DNA of 64,000 nt from Tropicibacter sp. R16_0 (GCF_017743935.1 NZ_JAGHRE010000005.1:186001-250000); one strand, 5' to 3'; positions 9,319 through 18,030 are shown, numbered from the stretch's first letter. Numbers and translations are program-made. Notes: generated by a model from the sequence alone, not told the origin.

Positions 9319-9387
9319 GACTGCGGCAAATCAGTCCTGATTTCTGCAAAGCAGCATGGGCGGTTGATTTCGCCCTATGCCGCAGTC
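9319..9387 (+). other. Cloverleaf-like RNA/DNA structure upstream of tauE
   Basis: A 69-nt block in which almost every base can be placed in a four-way junction. The closing stem is GACTGCGGCA (9319-9328) with TGCCGCAGTC (9378-9387), 10 bp and perfect. The arms are AATCA/TGATT (9329-9333, 9338-9342), CTGC/GCAG (9344-9347, 9351-9354) and GGGCG/CGCCC (9358-9362, 9371-9375). It ends 11 nt before the tauE ATG, which has no clear ribosome-binding site. It does not fit a tRNA (10-bp end stem, no TTCGA-type loop). Whether it is transcribed is unknown. Confidence 0.5.
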
Positions 9388-9398
9388 TAACAGTACGC

Positions 9399-10322
9399 AT
9401 GCAGATATACCTTCCCATAGCCGAAGTGTCCGTCAATGCGTTCCTCTTGTTGGGACTTGGCGGCATGGTCGGAATCCTGTCGGGCATGTTTGGTGTCGGC
9501 GGCGGGTTCCTGATGACGCCATTGTTGTTCTTTATCGGTATTCCGCCCGCTGTTGCGGTTGCCACCGAGGCCAACCAGATCGTTGCCTCGTCTTTCTCGG
9601 GCGTACTTGCGCATTTCCGACGAAAGACCGTGGATCTAAAAATGGGAACGGTGCTTTTGGTCGGGGGCCTTACCGGGGCCGCGCTAGGTGTGGTGGTTTT
9701 CAACTACCTCAAAAGCCTCGGCCAGGTCGATCTGCTGGTCAAACTCTGCTATGTCGTCTTCCTTGGTATCATCGGCAGCCTGATGTTTGTCGAAAGCGTC
9801 AACGCAATCCGCAAGGCACGCGGGGCCACCGCCGGTGCTGCGCCCAAACGTCGGCAGCGTACTTGGGTGCACGCCATGCCGATGAAGATGCGGTTTCGGA
9901 CATCCGGCCTTTACATCTCGGTCATTCCACCGCTGATCGTGGGTGTGGTTGTTGGTATCCTGTCGGCCATCATGGGTGTCGGCGGCGGCTTTATCATGGT
10001 CCCTGCGATGATCTATCTGCTGGGGATGCCGACCAAGGTGGTTGTTGGAACCTCGCTGTTTCAGATCATCTTTGTGACCGGCTTTACCACCATGCTGCAT
10101 GCGACCACGAACTATACCGTGGACGTGGTGCTGGCGGTTCTACTGCTGGTCGGGGGTGTGATCGGTGCCCAGATCGGTACACGGATCGGCGTCAAGATGA
10201 AGGCCGAACAGCTGCGCGTACTGCTGGCCCTGATGGTGCTTGTGGTCTGCGGCAAGCTGGCTCTGGACCTGCTCCTGCAACCGTCCGAGCTTTACTCGCT
10301 CGGCGCAGCCGGAGGTCACTAA
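9399..10322 (+). CDS. TauE/SafE family sulfite/anion exporter
   Basis: A 307-residue membrane protein with the duplicated TauE/SafE half-motif: GILSGMFGVGGGFLMTP near the N-terminus and GILSAIMGVGGGFIMVP in the middle. Family members move sulfite, sulfoacetate or other organosulfur anions out of the cell. It is 3 bp ahead of a TIGR02186 gene, a pairing seen in many alphaproteobacteria. There is no evident Shine-Dalgarno; the structured element just upstream could influence translation. Confidence 0.9.
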   Translation: MQIYLPIAEVSVNAFLLLGLGGMVGILSGMFGVGGGFLMTPLLFFIGIPPAVAVATEANQIVASSFSGVLAHFRRKTVDLKMGTVLLVGGLTGAALGVVVFNYLKSLGQVDLLVKLCYVVFLGIIGSLMFVESVNAIRKARGATAGAAPKRRQRTWVHAMPMKMRFRTSGLYISVIPPLIVGVVVGILSAIMGVGGGFIMVPAMIYLLGMPTKVVVGTSLFQIIFVTGFTTMLHATTNYTVDVVLAVLLLVGGVIGAQIGTRIGVKMKAEQLRVLLALMVLVVCGKLALDLLLQPSELYSLGAAGGH

Positions 10323-10325
10323 GCC

Positions 10326-11087
10326 ATGTTCCGCATCTTTCTGACTCTGCTGTTCCTGTTGCCCACCTTTGCCACTGCCGAAGAGGTTGTGCTGGGCCTG
10401 AGCAAAGACAATGTCGCCATCACCACCAGCTTTGACGGCTCGGAAATTCTGATCTTTGGCGCCGTCAAACGCGAAGCGCCAATTGATCAATCTTCGCCGC
10501 TTGAGGTGGTCATAACGGTCGCGGGTCCGTCCGAACCCGTCGTTGTGCGCCGCAAGGAAAACGTATTCGGGATCTGGGTGAATACCGATGCGGTCGAAGT
10601 TGACGCGGCCCCCAGCTTCTATGCCGTGGCAACGACCGGACCGATTGATCAGGTGCTGTCCAATACCGAAGACCTGCGCCAGAAGATCACCATCGACAAT
10701 GCCATCCGCTCGGTCGGGGCGCCCGCGAATATCACTGACGCCGACAGCTTCACCGATGCCGTCATTCGTATCAAGCAAAGCCAAGGTCTGTATCAGACAC
10801 TTGAAGGTCAGGTCGCCTTGGATCAGCAGACGCTTTTCAGGACGTCGATCGATATGCCTGCTGATCTGACCGAAGGGGACTATGCCACCCGCATCTTCCT
10901 GACGCGCGAGGGCCAGATTGTCGGCGACTACGAGACCTCGATTGCAGTTCAGAAAGTTGGCCTGGAACGTTTCCTGTTCAACATGTCGCGCGAACAACCC
11001 GTCTGGTATGGCCTGATGTCCCTGGCCATCGCCATTGCCGCGGGTTGGGGCGCGTCGGCTGTGTTCCGTATCTTCCGCGCCGGGTAA
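10326..11087 (+). CDS. TIGR02186 family membrane-anchored periplasmic protein
   Basis: A 253-residue protein with a signal peptide (MFRIFLTLLFLLPTFATA) and one C-terminal transmembrane segment (WYGLMSLAIAIAAGWGASA). The body matches the alphaproteobacterial TIGR02186 family of unknown function, which typically accompanies TauE-like permeases, so it may be an accessory subunit of that exporter. That role is inference from gene pairing. Confidence 0.88.
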   Translation: MFRIFLTLLFLLPTFATAEEVVLGLSKDNVAITTSFDGSEILIFGAVKREAPIDQSSPLEVVITVAGPSEPVVVRRKENVFGIWVNTDAVEVDAAPSFYAVATTGPIDQVLSNTEDLRQKITIDNAIRSVGAPANITDADSFTDAVIRIKQSQGLYQTLEGQVALDQQTLFRTSIDMPADLTEGDYATRIFLTREGQIVGDYETSIAVQKVGLERFLFNMSREQPVWYGLMSLAIAIAAGWGASAVFRIFRAG

Positions 11088-11097
11088 AGCACTCAGG

Positions 11098-11120
11098 CGC
11101 GGCTGATGCTCTCAGCCGCG
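11098..11120. terminator. Stem-loop between convergent genes
   Basis: A 9-bp stem, CGCGGCTGA (11098-11106) and TCAGCCGCG (11112-11120), with a 5-nt loop. It lies where the TIGR02186 gene meets the SDR gene tail to tail and covers the SDR stop codon. No T-run on either side, so termination is only likely. Confidence 0.5.
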
Positions 11121-11840
11121 TCCGATGTATGGCATGGTTGTCGCCATCACCGTCATGAACTGCACATTCGCTTCGAGCGGCAACTCGGCCATGTGCAGGA
11201 CCGATTTTGCAGCATCCTCGACCGCCATGGATGGATCCGGCTCACGACCAGCCGCAACCGCAGCGTCGTTCAAGCCCTGCACCATCGGTGTCCGCGCATT
11301 GCCGATGTCGATCTGACCGCAGGCAATGCCCAAATCACGCCCATCCAGTGACAGGCTGCGGGTCAAACCGGTGATCGCGTGTTTCGTTGCTGTGTAGTGC
11401 ACCGAGTTTGGTCGCGGCACATGCGCCGCAATCGAACCGTTGTTGATGATCCGGCCGCCTTGTGGGGTCTGGTTTCGCATCGCAGCAAATGCCGCACGCG
11501 CAGCCAGAAACATCCCGTTCAGGTTCACGTTGACGGTTTGGTACCAAGCATCCAAAGCAATCTCGTCAATCGTTCCGCCGGGCGCAAAGATACCTGCGTT
11601 GTTGAACAACACATCCAACCTGCCTGCCTGCTGCAGAAAGCTGTCAAAGGCCTGCTGCACAGCCTTGGGGTCGGTGACGTCGGCGATCAGTGTGATCGCC
11701 TTCGGATTGCTTCCGGCAACTTCGGCCAGCGCCTCGCCACGGCGGGCCAGCAACCCAACGGTCCACCCCTTAGCCAGGAAAAGCTCTGCCGTAGCCCGGC
11801 CGATGCCCGAGCTTGCTCCGGTGACGATGATCGAACTCAT
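11112..11840 (-). CDS. Short-chain dehydrogenase/reductase
   Basis: A 242-residue classical SDR. The Rossmann motif TGASSGIG is at residues 7-14, LFNNAG follows, and the catalytic tetrad is completed by S in NNGSIAAH and YTATK. It is an NAD(P)-dependent oxidoreductase of unknown substrate. Its ATG overlaps the helicase stop by 4 bp, so it is translated from the same message as the helicase and possibly as luxI upstream. Confidence 0.9.
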   Translation of the reverse strand: MSSIIVTGASSGIGRATAELFLAKGWTVGLLARRGEALAEVAGSNPKAITLIADVTDPKAVQQAFDSFLQQAGRLDVLFNNAGIFAPGGTIDEIALDAWYQTVNVNLNGMFLAARAAFAAMRNQTPQGGRIINNGSIAAHVPRPNSVHYTATKHAITGLTRSLSLDGRDLGIACGQIDIGNARTPMVQGLNDAAVAAGREPDPSMAVEDAAKSVLHMAELPLEANVQFMTVMATTMPYIGRG

Positions 11841-13369
11841 GTGGTCTCAGCCTCCAATGTCAGCGCCGCGGCTGGTTTTGCGCGCAAGTCATCGACCCGC
11901 AGCGGATAGGTGGGTTTGGACAGGCGATTGCGCACCACCCATATCAGCCGTTCCTGCGCCCGTGTGATCGCGACATAGGCCAGTCGCTTCCACAAGGGTT
12001 GTCCGGCCTCCACACGCCCCATACGGGCCGCAACGTAGATGTCAGGGGCAAAGACCTGCACCGTGTCCCACTGCGACCCCTGCGCCTTGTGGATCGTCAC
12101 GGCCGCGCCGTGCAGAAATGTGGCGCCCATCCGCGCGGCATAAGGGATGAACGGCTCTTCTTCATCCGGTTTTTCGATCTTCACGATAGACGCGGCGCTG
12201 ACCTGAGGGTCTTCGGCGCCCATCACATGCAGGCGCGAAAACCCCGCCTTACGACCCGGCCCCAGATAGATGACCTGCGCGCCCTTGATCAGGCCGCGCG
12301 CCTCAAGATCAAGACGTTTCTTGCGATGCTTCAATGGCAGTTCCAGCCCGTCACAGATCAGCGGCTCGCCCTCGATTAGCTCCTCTTCTGGCGCGCCATG
12401 CACCGTGCGGAATGCATTGATCAGCCGAATGCGGGTGGCGTTGCGCCAGACCAGAACGGGGCTGCGCGCCATCAGATCGACCTCGACCCGTTGGCCCCAC
12501 ACCACCCGCTCGTCGCGCTTGGCGGTGTCTTCGATCATCCGCTCGAAGTCGTGGAATTCCAGCTGCGGGTCGGCCAGGGCATGGGCCAGGTCCAGGATCG
12601 GGTTGTCCGCCTCTTGCCGGTGGATGCGCTGCAGCTCAAGCTTGCGGGGCTGGGGCAAGCCATCAAACACCATGGCCCCCGATTGATTGACCGGCGCCAA
12701 TTGGGCCGGGTCGCCAAACAGCAGCAAGGTCGGAAAGATCTCTTTCAAGTCTTCGAACTGCCGGTCATCCAGCATCGAGGCCTCGTCCACAAAGCCGATG
12801 TCGAGCGGTTCGTCCCGCCGTTTCCAGCCGGTGATGAAATCCGACCCGCGCAGGCCAGCGGCGGCCAAGGCACCTGGGATCGATTTGTTCTTTTCGTAAA
12901 AAGCTGCGGCGCGGGCCAGTGCCTCTTCTGTCAGTCCCTCAACCTCGGGCTTTTCACCGTTTCCTGCCAACCATTCTGCAATGCGCTCGTATTCTGGGTC
13001 GTAGACGGGAGTGTAAAGGATGCGGTGGATGGTTGTCGCAGGAACGCCACGCAGGCGCAGAACACTGGCAGCTTTGTTCGTGGGGGCCAGGATCGCCAAC
13101 GTGCGCTTGTCGCGGTTTTTGCGCCCCTCGTAGTCACCCGACACCACCTGAACACCAGCGCTCTCAAGCGCTTTGTACAGTTCGGACAAAAGCAGCGTCT
13201 TACCCGATCCCGCCTTGCCGATGACGGCCATGACGCCTGCCTCGCCCCCGGCCGGAGGTTTCAAAAGCGCCTCATCTTCCAAATCAACACCCGAGCTGCG
13301 CAGCAGTTCGGTGACAGTATCAAAGGCGGCAGCCTGATCTTCGGAAAATACAACGGGGGCTTGGGTCAT
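11837..13369 (-). CDS. RecD-like superfamily 1 DNA helicase/exonuclease
   Basis: A 510-residue ATP-dependent helicase. It has Walker A IGKAGSGKTLL, APTNKAA (motif Ia), IGFVDEASML (motif II), LFGDPAQLAPV (motif III), and a C-terminal UvrD/RecD-type end with TIHKAQGSQWDTV and YVAITRAQERL. It resembles the AAA_30/RecD2 group found as a stand-alone protein in Rhodobacteraceae. It lies 62 bp downstream of luxI and overlaps the SDR gene by 4 bp. A role in DNA repair is likely but not shown. Confidence 0.88.
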   Translation of the reverse strand: MTQAPVVFSEDQAAAFDTVTELLRSSGVDLEDEALLKPPAGGEAGVMAVIGKAGSGKTLLLSELYKALESAGVQVVSGDYEGRKNRDKRTLAILAPTNKAASVLRLRGVPATTIHRILYTPVYDPEYERIAEWLAGNGEKPEVEGLTEEALARAAAFYEKNKSIPGALAAAGLRGSDFITGWKRRDEPLDIGFVDEASMLDDRQFEDLKEIFPTLLLFGDPAQLAPVNQSGAMVFDGLPQPRKLELQRIHRQEADNPILDLAHALADPQLEFHDFERMIEDTAKRDERVVWGQRVEVDLMARSPVLVWRNATRIRLINAFRTVHGAPEEELIEGEPLICDGLELPLKHRKKRLDLEARGLIKGAQVIYLGPGRKAGFSRLHVMGAEDPQVSAASIVKIEKPDEEEPFIPYAARMGATFLHGAAVTIHKAQGSQWDTVQVFAPDIYVAARMGRVEAGQPLWKRLAYVAITRAQERLIWVVRNRLSKPTYPLRVDDLRAKPAAALTLEAETT

Positions 13370-13431
13370 ATCGCGACCCTATAGGGACGCCCCGGACACC
13401 ACCAGATGCCCGAGGTGCAGTTTGTCGAAAT

Positions 13432-14070
13432 TTATCCAACCATCGCAAAGCGAGAGGTCTTGGCCCCGCCAAACGCAGATGTGAACCACAGCCGCGACAG
13501 TTCGGGCGAGATACCGGCCCGTTTGGCAACGCGTTCGCGCGCTTCGGGAGTAAACTCCCACAAGCCGACCGAAATCTTGTCACGGCCCTGCCCTTCGGAG
13601 CCCAGGACCTCGGGCGACGACCCGATGGCCTTGTAGATCCGCACCATGCGCGCATCGAATACGCCGGCAAAGTGGCGCACACCGAATCCCGTCATGATTT
13701 CCCCACCACCCAGCATCAAGGCCGCGGCCACATTCGGGCTGGCGTCACGCGCCAGGCAAAACCGGGTGCACTCCCAGATCAGCGGGCTGCAAATCGGAGC
13801 CCCACCGGTCAGGTGACCAAATACCTCATTCACCATCACAGGCCCCGTGGTGGGCAGGAAACGCATGGATCCGCCGTGGCGGCCGTCGGCCTCTTCCCAA
13901 ATGACATAGAGAGGGTTGAGATCATCGTATTGATCCCGCTCTTCGCCGTTTTCATCGACTGAGACATCCCAACCAAGACGGGTCTTAAATTGGTCCGCCC
14001 GATCCCGGAACATGGATTTGGCAAGTTCGGGAAAACGATTCAATTCGTCTGCATAAATGTAACGCAACAT
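13432..14070 (-). CDS. luxI: Acyl-homoserine-lactone synthase (LuxI family)
   Basis: A 212-residue autoinducer synthase that joins an acyl chain from acyl-ACP to S-adenosylmethionine. The family's invariant residues are present at the expected positions: R24, F28, W34, D46, D49, R70, F84, E100 and R103. The start follows GGGGACC. It sits 82 bp downstream of luxR on the same strand. An RNA upstream of it could carry both genes, but the gap may hold its own promoter. Acyl-chain length cannot be predicted from sequence. Confidence 0.95.
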   Translation of the reverse strand: MLRYIYADELNRFPELAKSMFRDRADQFKTRLGWDVSVDENGEERDQYDDLNPLYVIWEEADGRHGGSMRFLPTTGPVMVNEVFGHLTGGAPICSPLIWECTRFCLARDASPNVAAALMLGGGEIMTGFGVRHFAGVFDARMVRIYKAIGSSPEVLGSEGQGRDKISVGLWEFTPEARERVAKRAGISPELSRLWFTSAFGGAKTSRFAMVG

Positions 14071-14152
14071 CTGTGGTCCCCTTTTGTCCGTCGCTGGAAC
14101 AAAGGGAGTACAGATGAATGGTTAATATCTGGTCAGGAAGCCGAACGAGGGC

Positions 14153-14872
14153 TTAAACCACGATTAACCCCCTGCTCATGGCCGTTGCTATCGCATGAGT
14201 TGTATTGAGTGCGCCCAACTTGAAGCGCGCACTTTCAATGTAGACGCGTAAAGTGTGCTCGGAAATCGACAGGCTATGTGCCACCTGGGCCCGGTTGTAT
14301 CCCATCGCGAGCAGGGTCATGGCGTCCACTTCGCGCGGAGACAAGGCACGGGCTTGTTCGGGTTGCCGGTCGGCTTCAAAGTCCAATGCCTTTCGATTGA
14401 AGTAATGGGCAATCAGCAGCAAGTCCCGCCCATGGGTCTCGGTAAACTCGGCCCATTCCTCGTCTCCGCAACTGTGATTTGCGGTAAACAGCGCAAACTG
14501 CCCATTGGGCCCGCGGATGGGGATCGAATATCCTTGGTTGCCCACACCGTGTTCCAATGCATCGGCCAACAAGGCCTTGGCCGCCTTTCCAGACCAATCT
14601 GCGCGCTTCCAGTCCACAGGATGGAAGCGCTGGAAACACCCTAAAATTACTGGGTCAATTCGGTGATAATTCTGCTCTAAGTACCGTTGGACCCAAGCGT
14701 CGGAATATGTGCCACAGCCATATTGATCTCCGGCGCTGTCCACCCAGTGATAAACAATGTGCCGAACACCCAAGGCATCTCTCAACGCTTCAGATATTGC
14801 CTGTAATTCCTCAAGCCCGCTGGTAGCGTCCAACGCCTCCAGCACTTGATCCAAATTGGCCGTGTTCCCCAT
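14153..14872 (-). CDS. luxR: LuxR-family autoinducer-binding transcriptional regulator
   Basis: A 239-residue regulator with an N-terminal autoinducer-binding domain (HIVYHWVDSAGDQYGCGTY, then YHRIDPVI, with the conserved W, Y and D ligand residues) and a C-terminal LuxR helix-turn-helix (LSPREVDAMTLLAMGYNRAQ... through about residue 235). It is expected to respond to the lactone made by the adjacent LuxI. The frame is open further upstream to 15019, but that extension is the out-of-frame shadow of the small gene at 14811-15029. ATG 14872 has no ideal ribosome site, so coupling to that small gene is plausible. Confidence 0.93.
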   Translation of the reverse strand: MGNTANLDQVLEALDATSGLEELQAISEALRDALGVRHIVYHWVDSAGDQYGCGTYSDAWVQRYLEQNYHRIDPVILGCFQRFHPVDWKRADWSGKAAKALLADALEHGVGNQGYSIPIRGPNGQFALFTANHSCGDEEWAEFTETHGRDLLLIAHYFNRKALDFEADRQPEQARALSPREVDAMTLLAMGYNRAQVAHSLSISEHTLRVYIESARFKLGALNTTHAIATAMSRGLIVV

Positions 14873-15029
14873 TCGAGCGCGTGCGTGCCTCTTCCTTCTG
14901 GGACGCAATCTCGGCGGCGGCAACCAGCGTGGTGTCATCCAGCTGCTCAGCCAGTTTCCCCAACCCGTTCGCGGAAGCGAAAGTCTTGAGATCCGCCAGA
15001 ACGTCCAAAATCCAGTCATTGTGCGCCAT
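14811..15029 (-). CDS. Small protein encoded ahead of and overlapping luxR
   Basis: A 72-codon ORF starting 13 bases or fewer after GGAGAG. The N-terminal two thirds (MAHNDWILDVLADLKTFA, then a short helix GLGKLAEQLDDTTLVAAAEIA) reads as a compact helical protein; the last 20 residues overlap luxR in another frame and look unconstrained. I do not recognise a named family. It is the first gene of the quorum-sensing block and may affect LuxR production through translational coupling or act as a small partner protein. Confidence 0.7.
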   Translation of the reverse strand: MAHNDWILDVLADLKTFASANGLGKLAEQLDDTTLVAAAEIASQKEEARTRSNGEHGQFGSSAGGVGRYQRA

Positions 15030-15060
15030 CAGAGTCTCTCCGAAACAGTTAACGAAAGGT

Positions 15061-15092
15061 TAACACAACTATAGCATGTGCGGTTTGTGTTA
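15061..15092 (-). promoter_or_regulatory. Inverted repeat over the likely promoter of the luxR block
   Basis: Perfect 8-bp inverted repeat, TAACACAA (15061-15068) and TTGTGTTA (15085-15092), with a 16-bp spacer. On the minus strand the spacer contains TATAGT, a good -10 element, so a protein bound here would cover the promoter of the small gene and luxR. It is longer-spaced than a typical 18-20 bp lux box, so the binding factor is unknown. Confidence 0.5.
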
Positions 15093-15171
15093 GGAAATTC
15101 ACTTCTTTCTACTCCCCATAAACAGCGAGGTCAGAATTCTTAACCTACTGAAACCACGAAAAGCGCCCGCC

Positions 15172-15212
15172 AACACAAAGAAACCCGCGAACCACAGTGG
15201 TGATTCGCGGGT
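15172..15212 (-). terminator. Intrinsic terminator after ccr
   Basis: Stem ACCCGCGAA (15183-15191) pairs with TTCGCGGGT (15204-15212). Read on the minus strand it is followed by TTTCTTTGTG. It ends the ccr transcript 30 bp past the stop. Confidence 0.8.
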
Positions 15213-15242
15213 CAGTTTGTCAGCTAGATTCTGCAGTTAGGG

Positions 15243-16529
15243 TTAACTTCCTGCTTCCAGCACCTCTTCCAGAGTGCGCAGGCCAGTCTTGGGCGACTGA
15301 ACCAGCACGGACATGTTGCCCGGCAGGTGCTCGTTGCGACGCATCTTCATGTGTGCTTCGGGCAGTTCGTCCCACGAGAAGACTTCGGACATGCACGGAT
15401 CCAGGCGACGCTCGACCATCAGCTGGTTCGCGGCAGAGGCCTGCTTGAGGTGCGCAAAGTGCGAGCCCTGAAGACGCTTCTGGTGCATCCACATGTAACG
15501 CACGTCCAAGGTCAGGTTGTAGCCGGTGGTGCCGGCGCAGATCACAACCATACCGCCCTTTTTCACGACAAAGGTCGAAACCGGGAAGGTGCTTTCGCCG
15601 GGGTGTTCGAACACCATGTCGACGTTGTTACCCTTGCCTGTGATTTCCCAGATTGCGGCGCCAAATTTGCGCGCTTCCTTGAACCACTCGGCATATTCCG
15701 GCGTGTTCACTGTGGGCAACTGGCCCCAGCAGTTGAAATCCTTGCGGTTCAGAACGCCTTTGGCGCCCAGACCCATGACAAAGTCACGCTTGCTTTCGTC
15801 CGAGATCACGCCGATCGCGTTGGCACCGGCAGTGTTGATCAGCTGAATCGCATAAGAACCCAGACCACCCGACGCGCCCCAAACCAGAACGTTCTGGCCC
15901 GGCTTCAGATCGTGCGGCTCGTGACCGAACAGCATACGGTATGCAGTCGCCAGGGTCAGCGTATAGCAAGCAGCCTCTTCCCAGGTCAGGTGCTTCGGGC
16001 GCGGCATCAGCTGCTGAGCCTGAACGTTGGTGAACTGAGCGAACGAACCATTGGGGGTTTCATAGCCCCAGATACGCTGGCTGTTGGAATACATCGGGTC
16101 GCCGCCGTTGCAGTGCTCGTCGTCGCCGTCGTCCTGGTTGCAGTGGATCACAACCTCGTCGCCAACTTTCCAACGGGTCACTTTCGAACCCACGGCCCAA
16201 ACGATGCCCGCAGCATCCGAGCCGGCAATATGGTAAGGCTGCTTGTGGACGTTGAACATGCTGATCGGAACACCGAGCGACGCCCAGACACCGTTGTAGT
16301 TCACGCCTGCGGCCATCACCAGGACCAGCACCTCGTGGCTGTCGAGTTCGGGAACATCGACAACTTCGACCTGCATCGCCTTGTTGGGCTCACCTTCGCG
16401 TTCCTGACGAATCGCCCACGCGTACATCTTCTTGGGCACATAACCCATGGGGGGAATTTCACCCACTTCGTAGAGGTCTTTTTCAGGCGCCTCGTACGAC
16501 GCGATACCGCCGTTAGTGTCCAAAGCCAT
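15243..16529 (-). CDS. ccr: Crotonyl-CoA carboxylase/reductase
   Basis: A 428-residue medium-chain reductase that converts crotonyl-CoA, CO2 and NADPH to ethylmalonyl-CoA, the key step of the ethylmalonyl-CoA pathway. Features include IAGSDAAGIVWAVGSKV, the cofactor-binding VWGASGGLGSYAIQLI, and the family-specific acidic/Cys loop CNQDDGDDEHCNGGDP. ATG 16529 follows AGGAGG; the open frame upstream of it is untranslated leader. A GTTGCAATGTTGC stretch about 73-85 bp before the start is a candidate regulator site. ecm is encoded nearby on the opposite strand. Confidence 0.96.
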   Translation of the reverse strand: MALDTNGGIASYEAPEKDLYEVGEIPPMGYVPKKMYAWAIRQEREGEPNKAMQVEVVDVPELDSHEVLVLVMAAGVNYNGVWASLGVPISMFNVHKQPYHIAGSDAAGIVWAVGSKVTRWKVGDEVVIHCNQDDGDDEHCNGGDPMYSNSQRIWGYETPNGSFAQFTNVQAQQLMPRPKHLTWEEAACYTLTLATAYRMLFGHEPHDLKPGQNVLVWGASGGLGSYAIQLINTAGANAIGVISDESKRDFVMGLGAKGVLNRKDFNCWGQLPTVNTPEYAEWFKEARKFGAAIWEITGKGNNVDMVFEHPGESTFPVSTFVVKKGGMVVICAGTTGYNLTLDVRYMWMHQKRLQGSHFAHLKQASAANQLMVERRLDPCMSEVFSWDELPEAHMKMRRNEHLPGNMSVLVQSPKTGLRTLEEVLEAGS

Positions 16530-16638
16530 ATCGGCCTCCTTTTTCCTAAATCTCGCCGCAACGCAGAATCGCGGGCTTGAAGATGGAATACAAACGGCTA
16601 CGCAACATTGCAACACCATTTAGGAGTTTTTTGTAATT

Positions 16639-18030
16639 TTATGACCCTGCAATTGCAGCATCACTTTCTGCACTCGCAGCATCACCTGTATCATGGGGCC
16701 GCAACAAGTGATCAACAGAGGCAGCATAGTAGCGCAGCAAATCCGGCCGTTCGGGACCAACCGCAAAGGCATCCCCCTGCTCCACTAATATCCGGCGATC
16801 CGTGAGCTGTGTCAGCCCCTCGTCGATCAAAGCCGTGACCTCGGATGCGTCACACGTCGGGTTTCGCTCGACCAGGGCCTGTTCAAGGTTGGCGCGAGAC
16901 ATCGGGCCATTTGTGTTGATCTGCCAAGACACAAAGGGAATTGGCAGAACCGGCACAGCCTGTCCGATGCGAGACATCAGCTCACGCGCAAGCGGGATTG
17001 TCAGTTCCTCGTCGGTGCTGCGTTGAAAGGTGCGCAATGACAGAGGCTCGCCATAGCGCACAGCCGCATAGCCAAAACGCTTGTAGCGTCCAGTGACCCG
17101 ACGCCAGATCTGTTTCAGGACCCAACCCATAATTACACCAATCCGGGCACGGAACCGCCGTTCGGCCCGGTTTGCGGCTGCTGTCAGGATCGTATCTTCG
17201 AGAACGCGGTCATAGTTCAGCGCCACCGGGACAAAAACAACGTCCCGTTTCTCCGGATCGCTGCCATCTATGATGTATTTCAACAATCCCAATTTCGGGC
17301 GCCCAAGTTTGCCATTCAGGCTAAGCCCGCCTTCGGGGAATATGGCCTGGGTTACGCCAGCCTCGGTCGCGTGACGCACGTAGCACGCCAAGACCTGACG
17401 GTAGAGATCACTGCCTGATTTGCGGCGAATGAAATACGCCCCCATGGCCCGGATCAACCGGCTGAGCGGCCAGACCCGCGCCCATTCTCCAACCGCATAG
17501 GACAATGCAGACCGCTGTGCCGCCAAATAGGTGATCAGAACATAGTCCATGTTGCTGCGATGGTTCATCACAAAGACTACGGTCGCATTCGGGTCGATCC
17601 CCTTGATCGCCGCTTCGTTCTGATAGTCCAGTCTTACGTTGTAGAACGCATTGCTTAGGAACCGCGCCAGACGAATTGCAAAGCTGAAATAGGTGAATGC
17701 CGAAAAGGAGGGCACGATCTCGCGTGCATAACCACGGGCCTTTTCAAAGGCCACCGCCTCGGGGATACCTTCGGCCTCTGCATGGTCGCGTACAGCCTGC
17801 CCAACTTGCGGGTCATAGATCAGGCTCTGGATCATATCGTGACGCCGGGCAAGCTTGAACGGCTGGATCGGTCGCTCCAACCTTCTGTTCAAACGGGCCA
17901 CTGCACGTTCCAATCGGCGGCGAAAGAACCACCGCACTGAGGGAAACAGGAAATGCGACGCAAAGGTGACCGCAGCGAACAGCACGATCAGGACGAAAAG
18001 CCAAAGCGGAAGTTCTACGGTCTGCGTCAT
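16639..18030 (-). CDS. PlsB-like glycerol-3-phosphate/DHAP acyltransferase
   Basis: A 463-residue membrane-associated acyltransferase. It has an N-terminal hydrophobic anchor (about residues 7-30), catalytic H157-x4-D162 in NHRSNMD, and the later FPEGGLSLNG block. These are GPAT/DHAPAT family motifs. It is shorter than the roughly 800-residue enterobacterial PlsB, which is usual for the version in Rhodobacteraceae. It likely makes lysophosphatidate for phospholipid synthesis. It lies between ccr and ecm, with a 148-bp divergent gap to ecm. Confidence 0.85.
   Translation of the reverse strand: MTQTVELPLWLFVLIVLFAAVTFASHFLFPSVRWFFRRRLERAVARLNRRLERPIQPFKLARRHDMIQSLIYDPQVGQAVRDHAEAEGIPEAVAFEKARGYAREIVPSFSAFTYFSFAIRLARFLSNAFYNVRLDYQNEAAIKGIDPNATVVFVMNHRSNMDYVLITYLAAQRSALSYAVGEWARVWPLSRLIRAMGAYFIRRKSGSDLYRQVLACYVRHATEAGVTQAIFPEGGLSLNGKLGRPKLGLLKYIIDGSDPEKRDVVFVPVALNYDRVLEDTILTAAANRAERRFRARIGVIMGWVLKQIWRRVTGRYKRFGYAAVRYGEPLSLRTFQRSTDEELTIPLARELMSRIGQAVPVLPIPFVSWQINTNGPMSRANLEQALVERNPTCDASEVTALIDEGLTQLTDRRILVEQGDAFAVGPERPDLLRYYAASVDHLLRPHDTGDAASAESDAAIAGS

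Noticed and set aside
9319-9387. tRNA or tRNA-like gene
   Set aside because: The closing stem is 10 bp, the arms do not have the tRNA sizes, and no TTCGA-type T-loop is present.
9399-11087. Proposal that the tauE/TIGR02186 pair belongs to taurine catabolism
   Set aside because: No taurine-pyruvate transaminase, sulfoacetaldehyde acetyltransferase or tau regulator is adjacent; only anion export is supported.
14111-14131. CAGAT-N11-ATCTG as a lux box before luxI
   Set aside because: Only a 5-bp match with the wrong end bases for CTG-type lux boxes; kept out as a feature.
14873-15019. N-terminal extension of luxR to 15019
   Set aside because: The frame is open, but it overlaps the small gene in another frame, carries no LuxR homology and lacks a ribosome site.
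15327-16580. 417-codon frame on the + strand over ccr
   Set aside because: Antisense shadow of ccr; no protein motif and no ribosome site.
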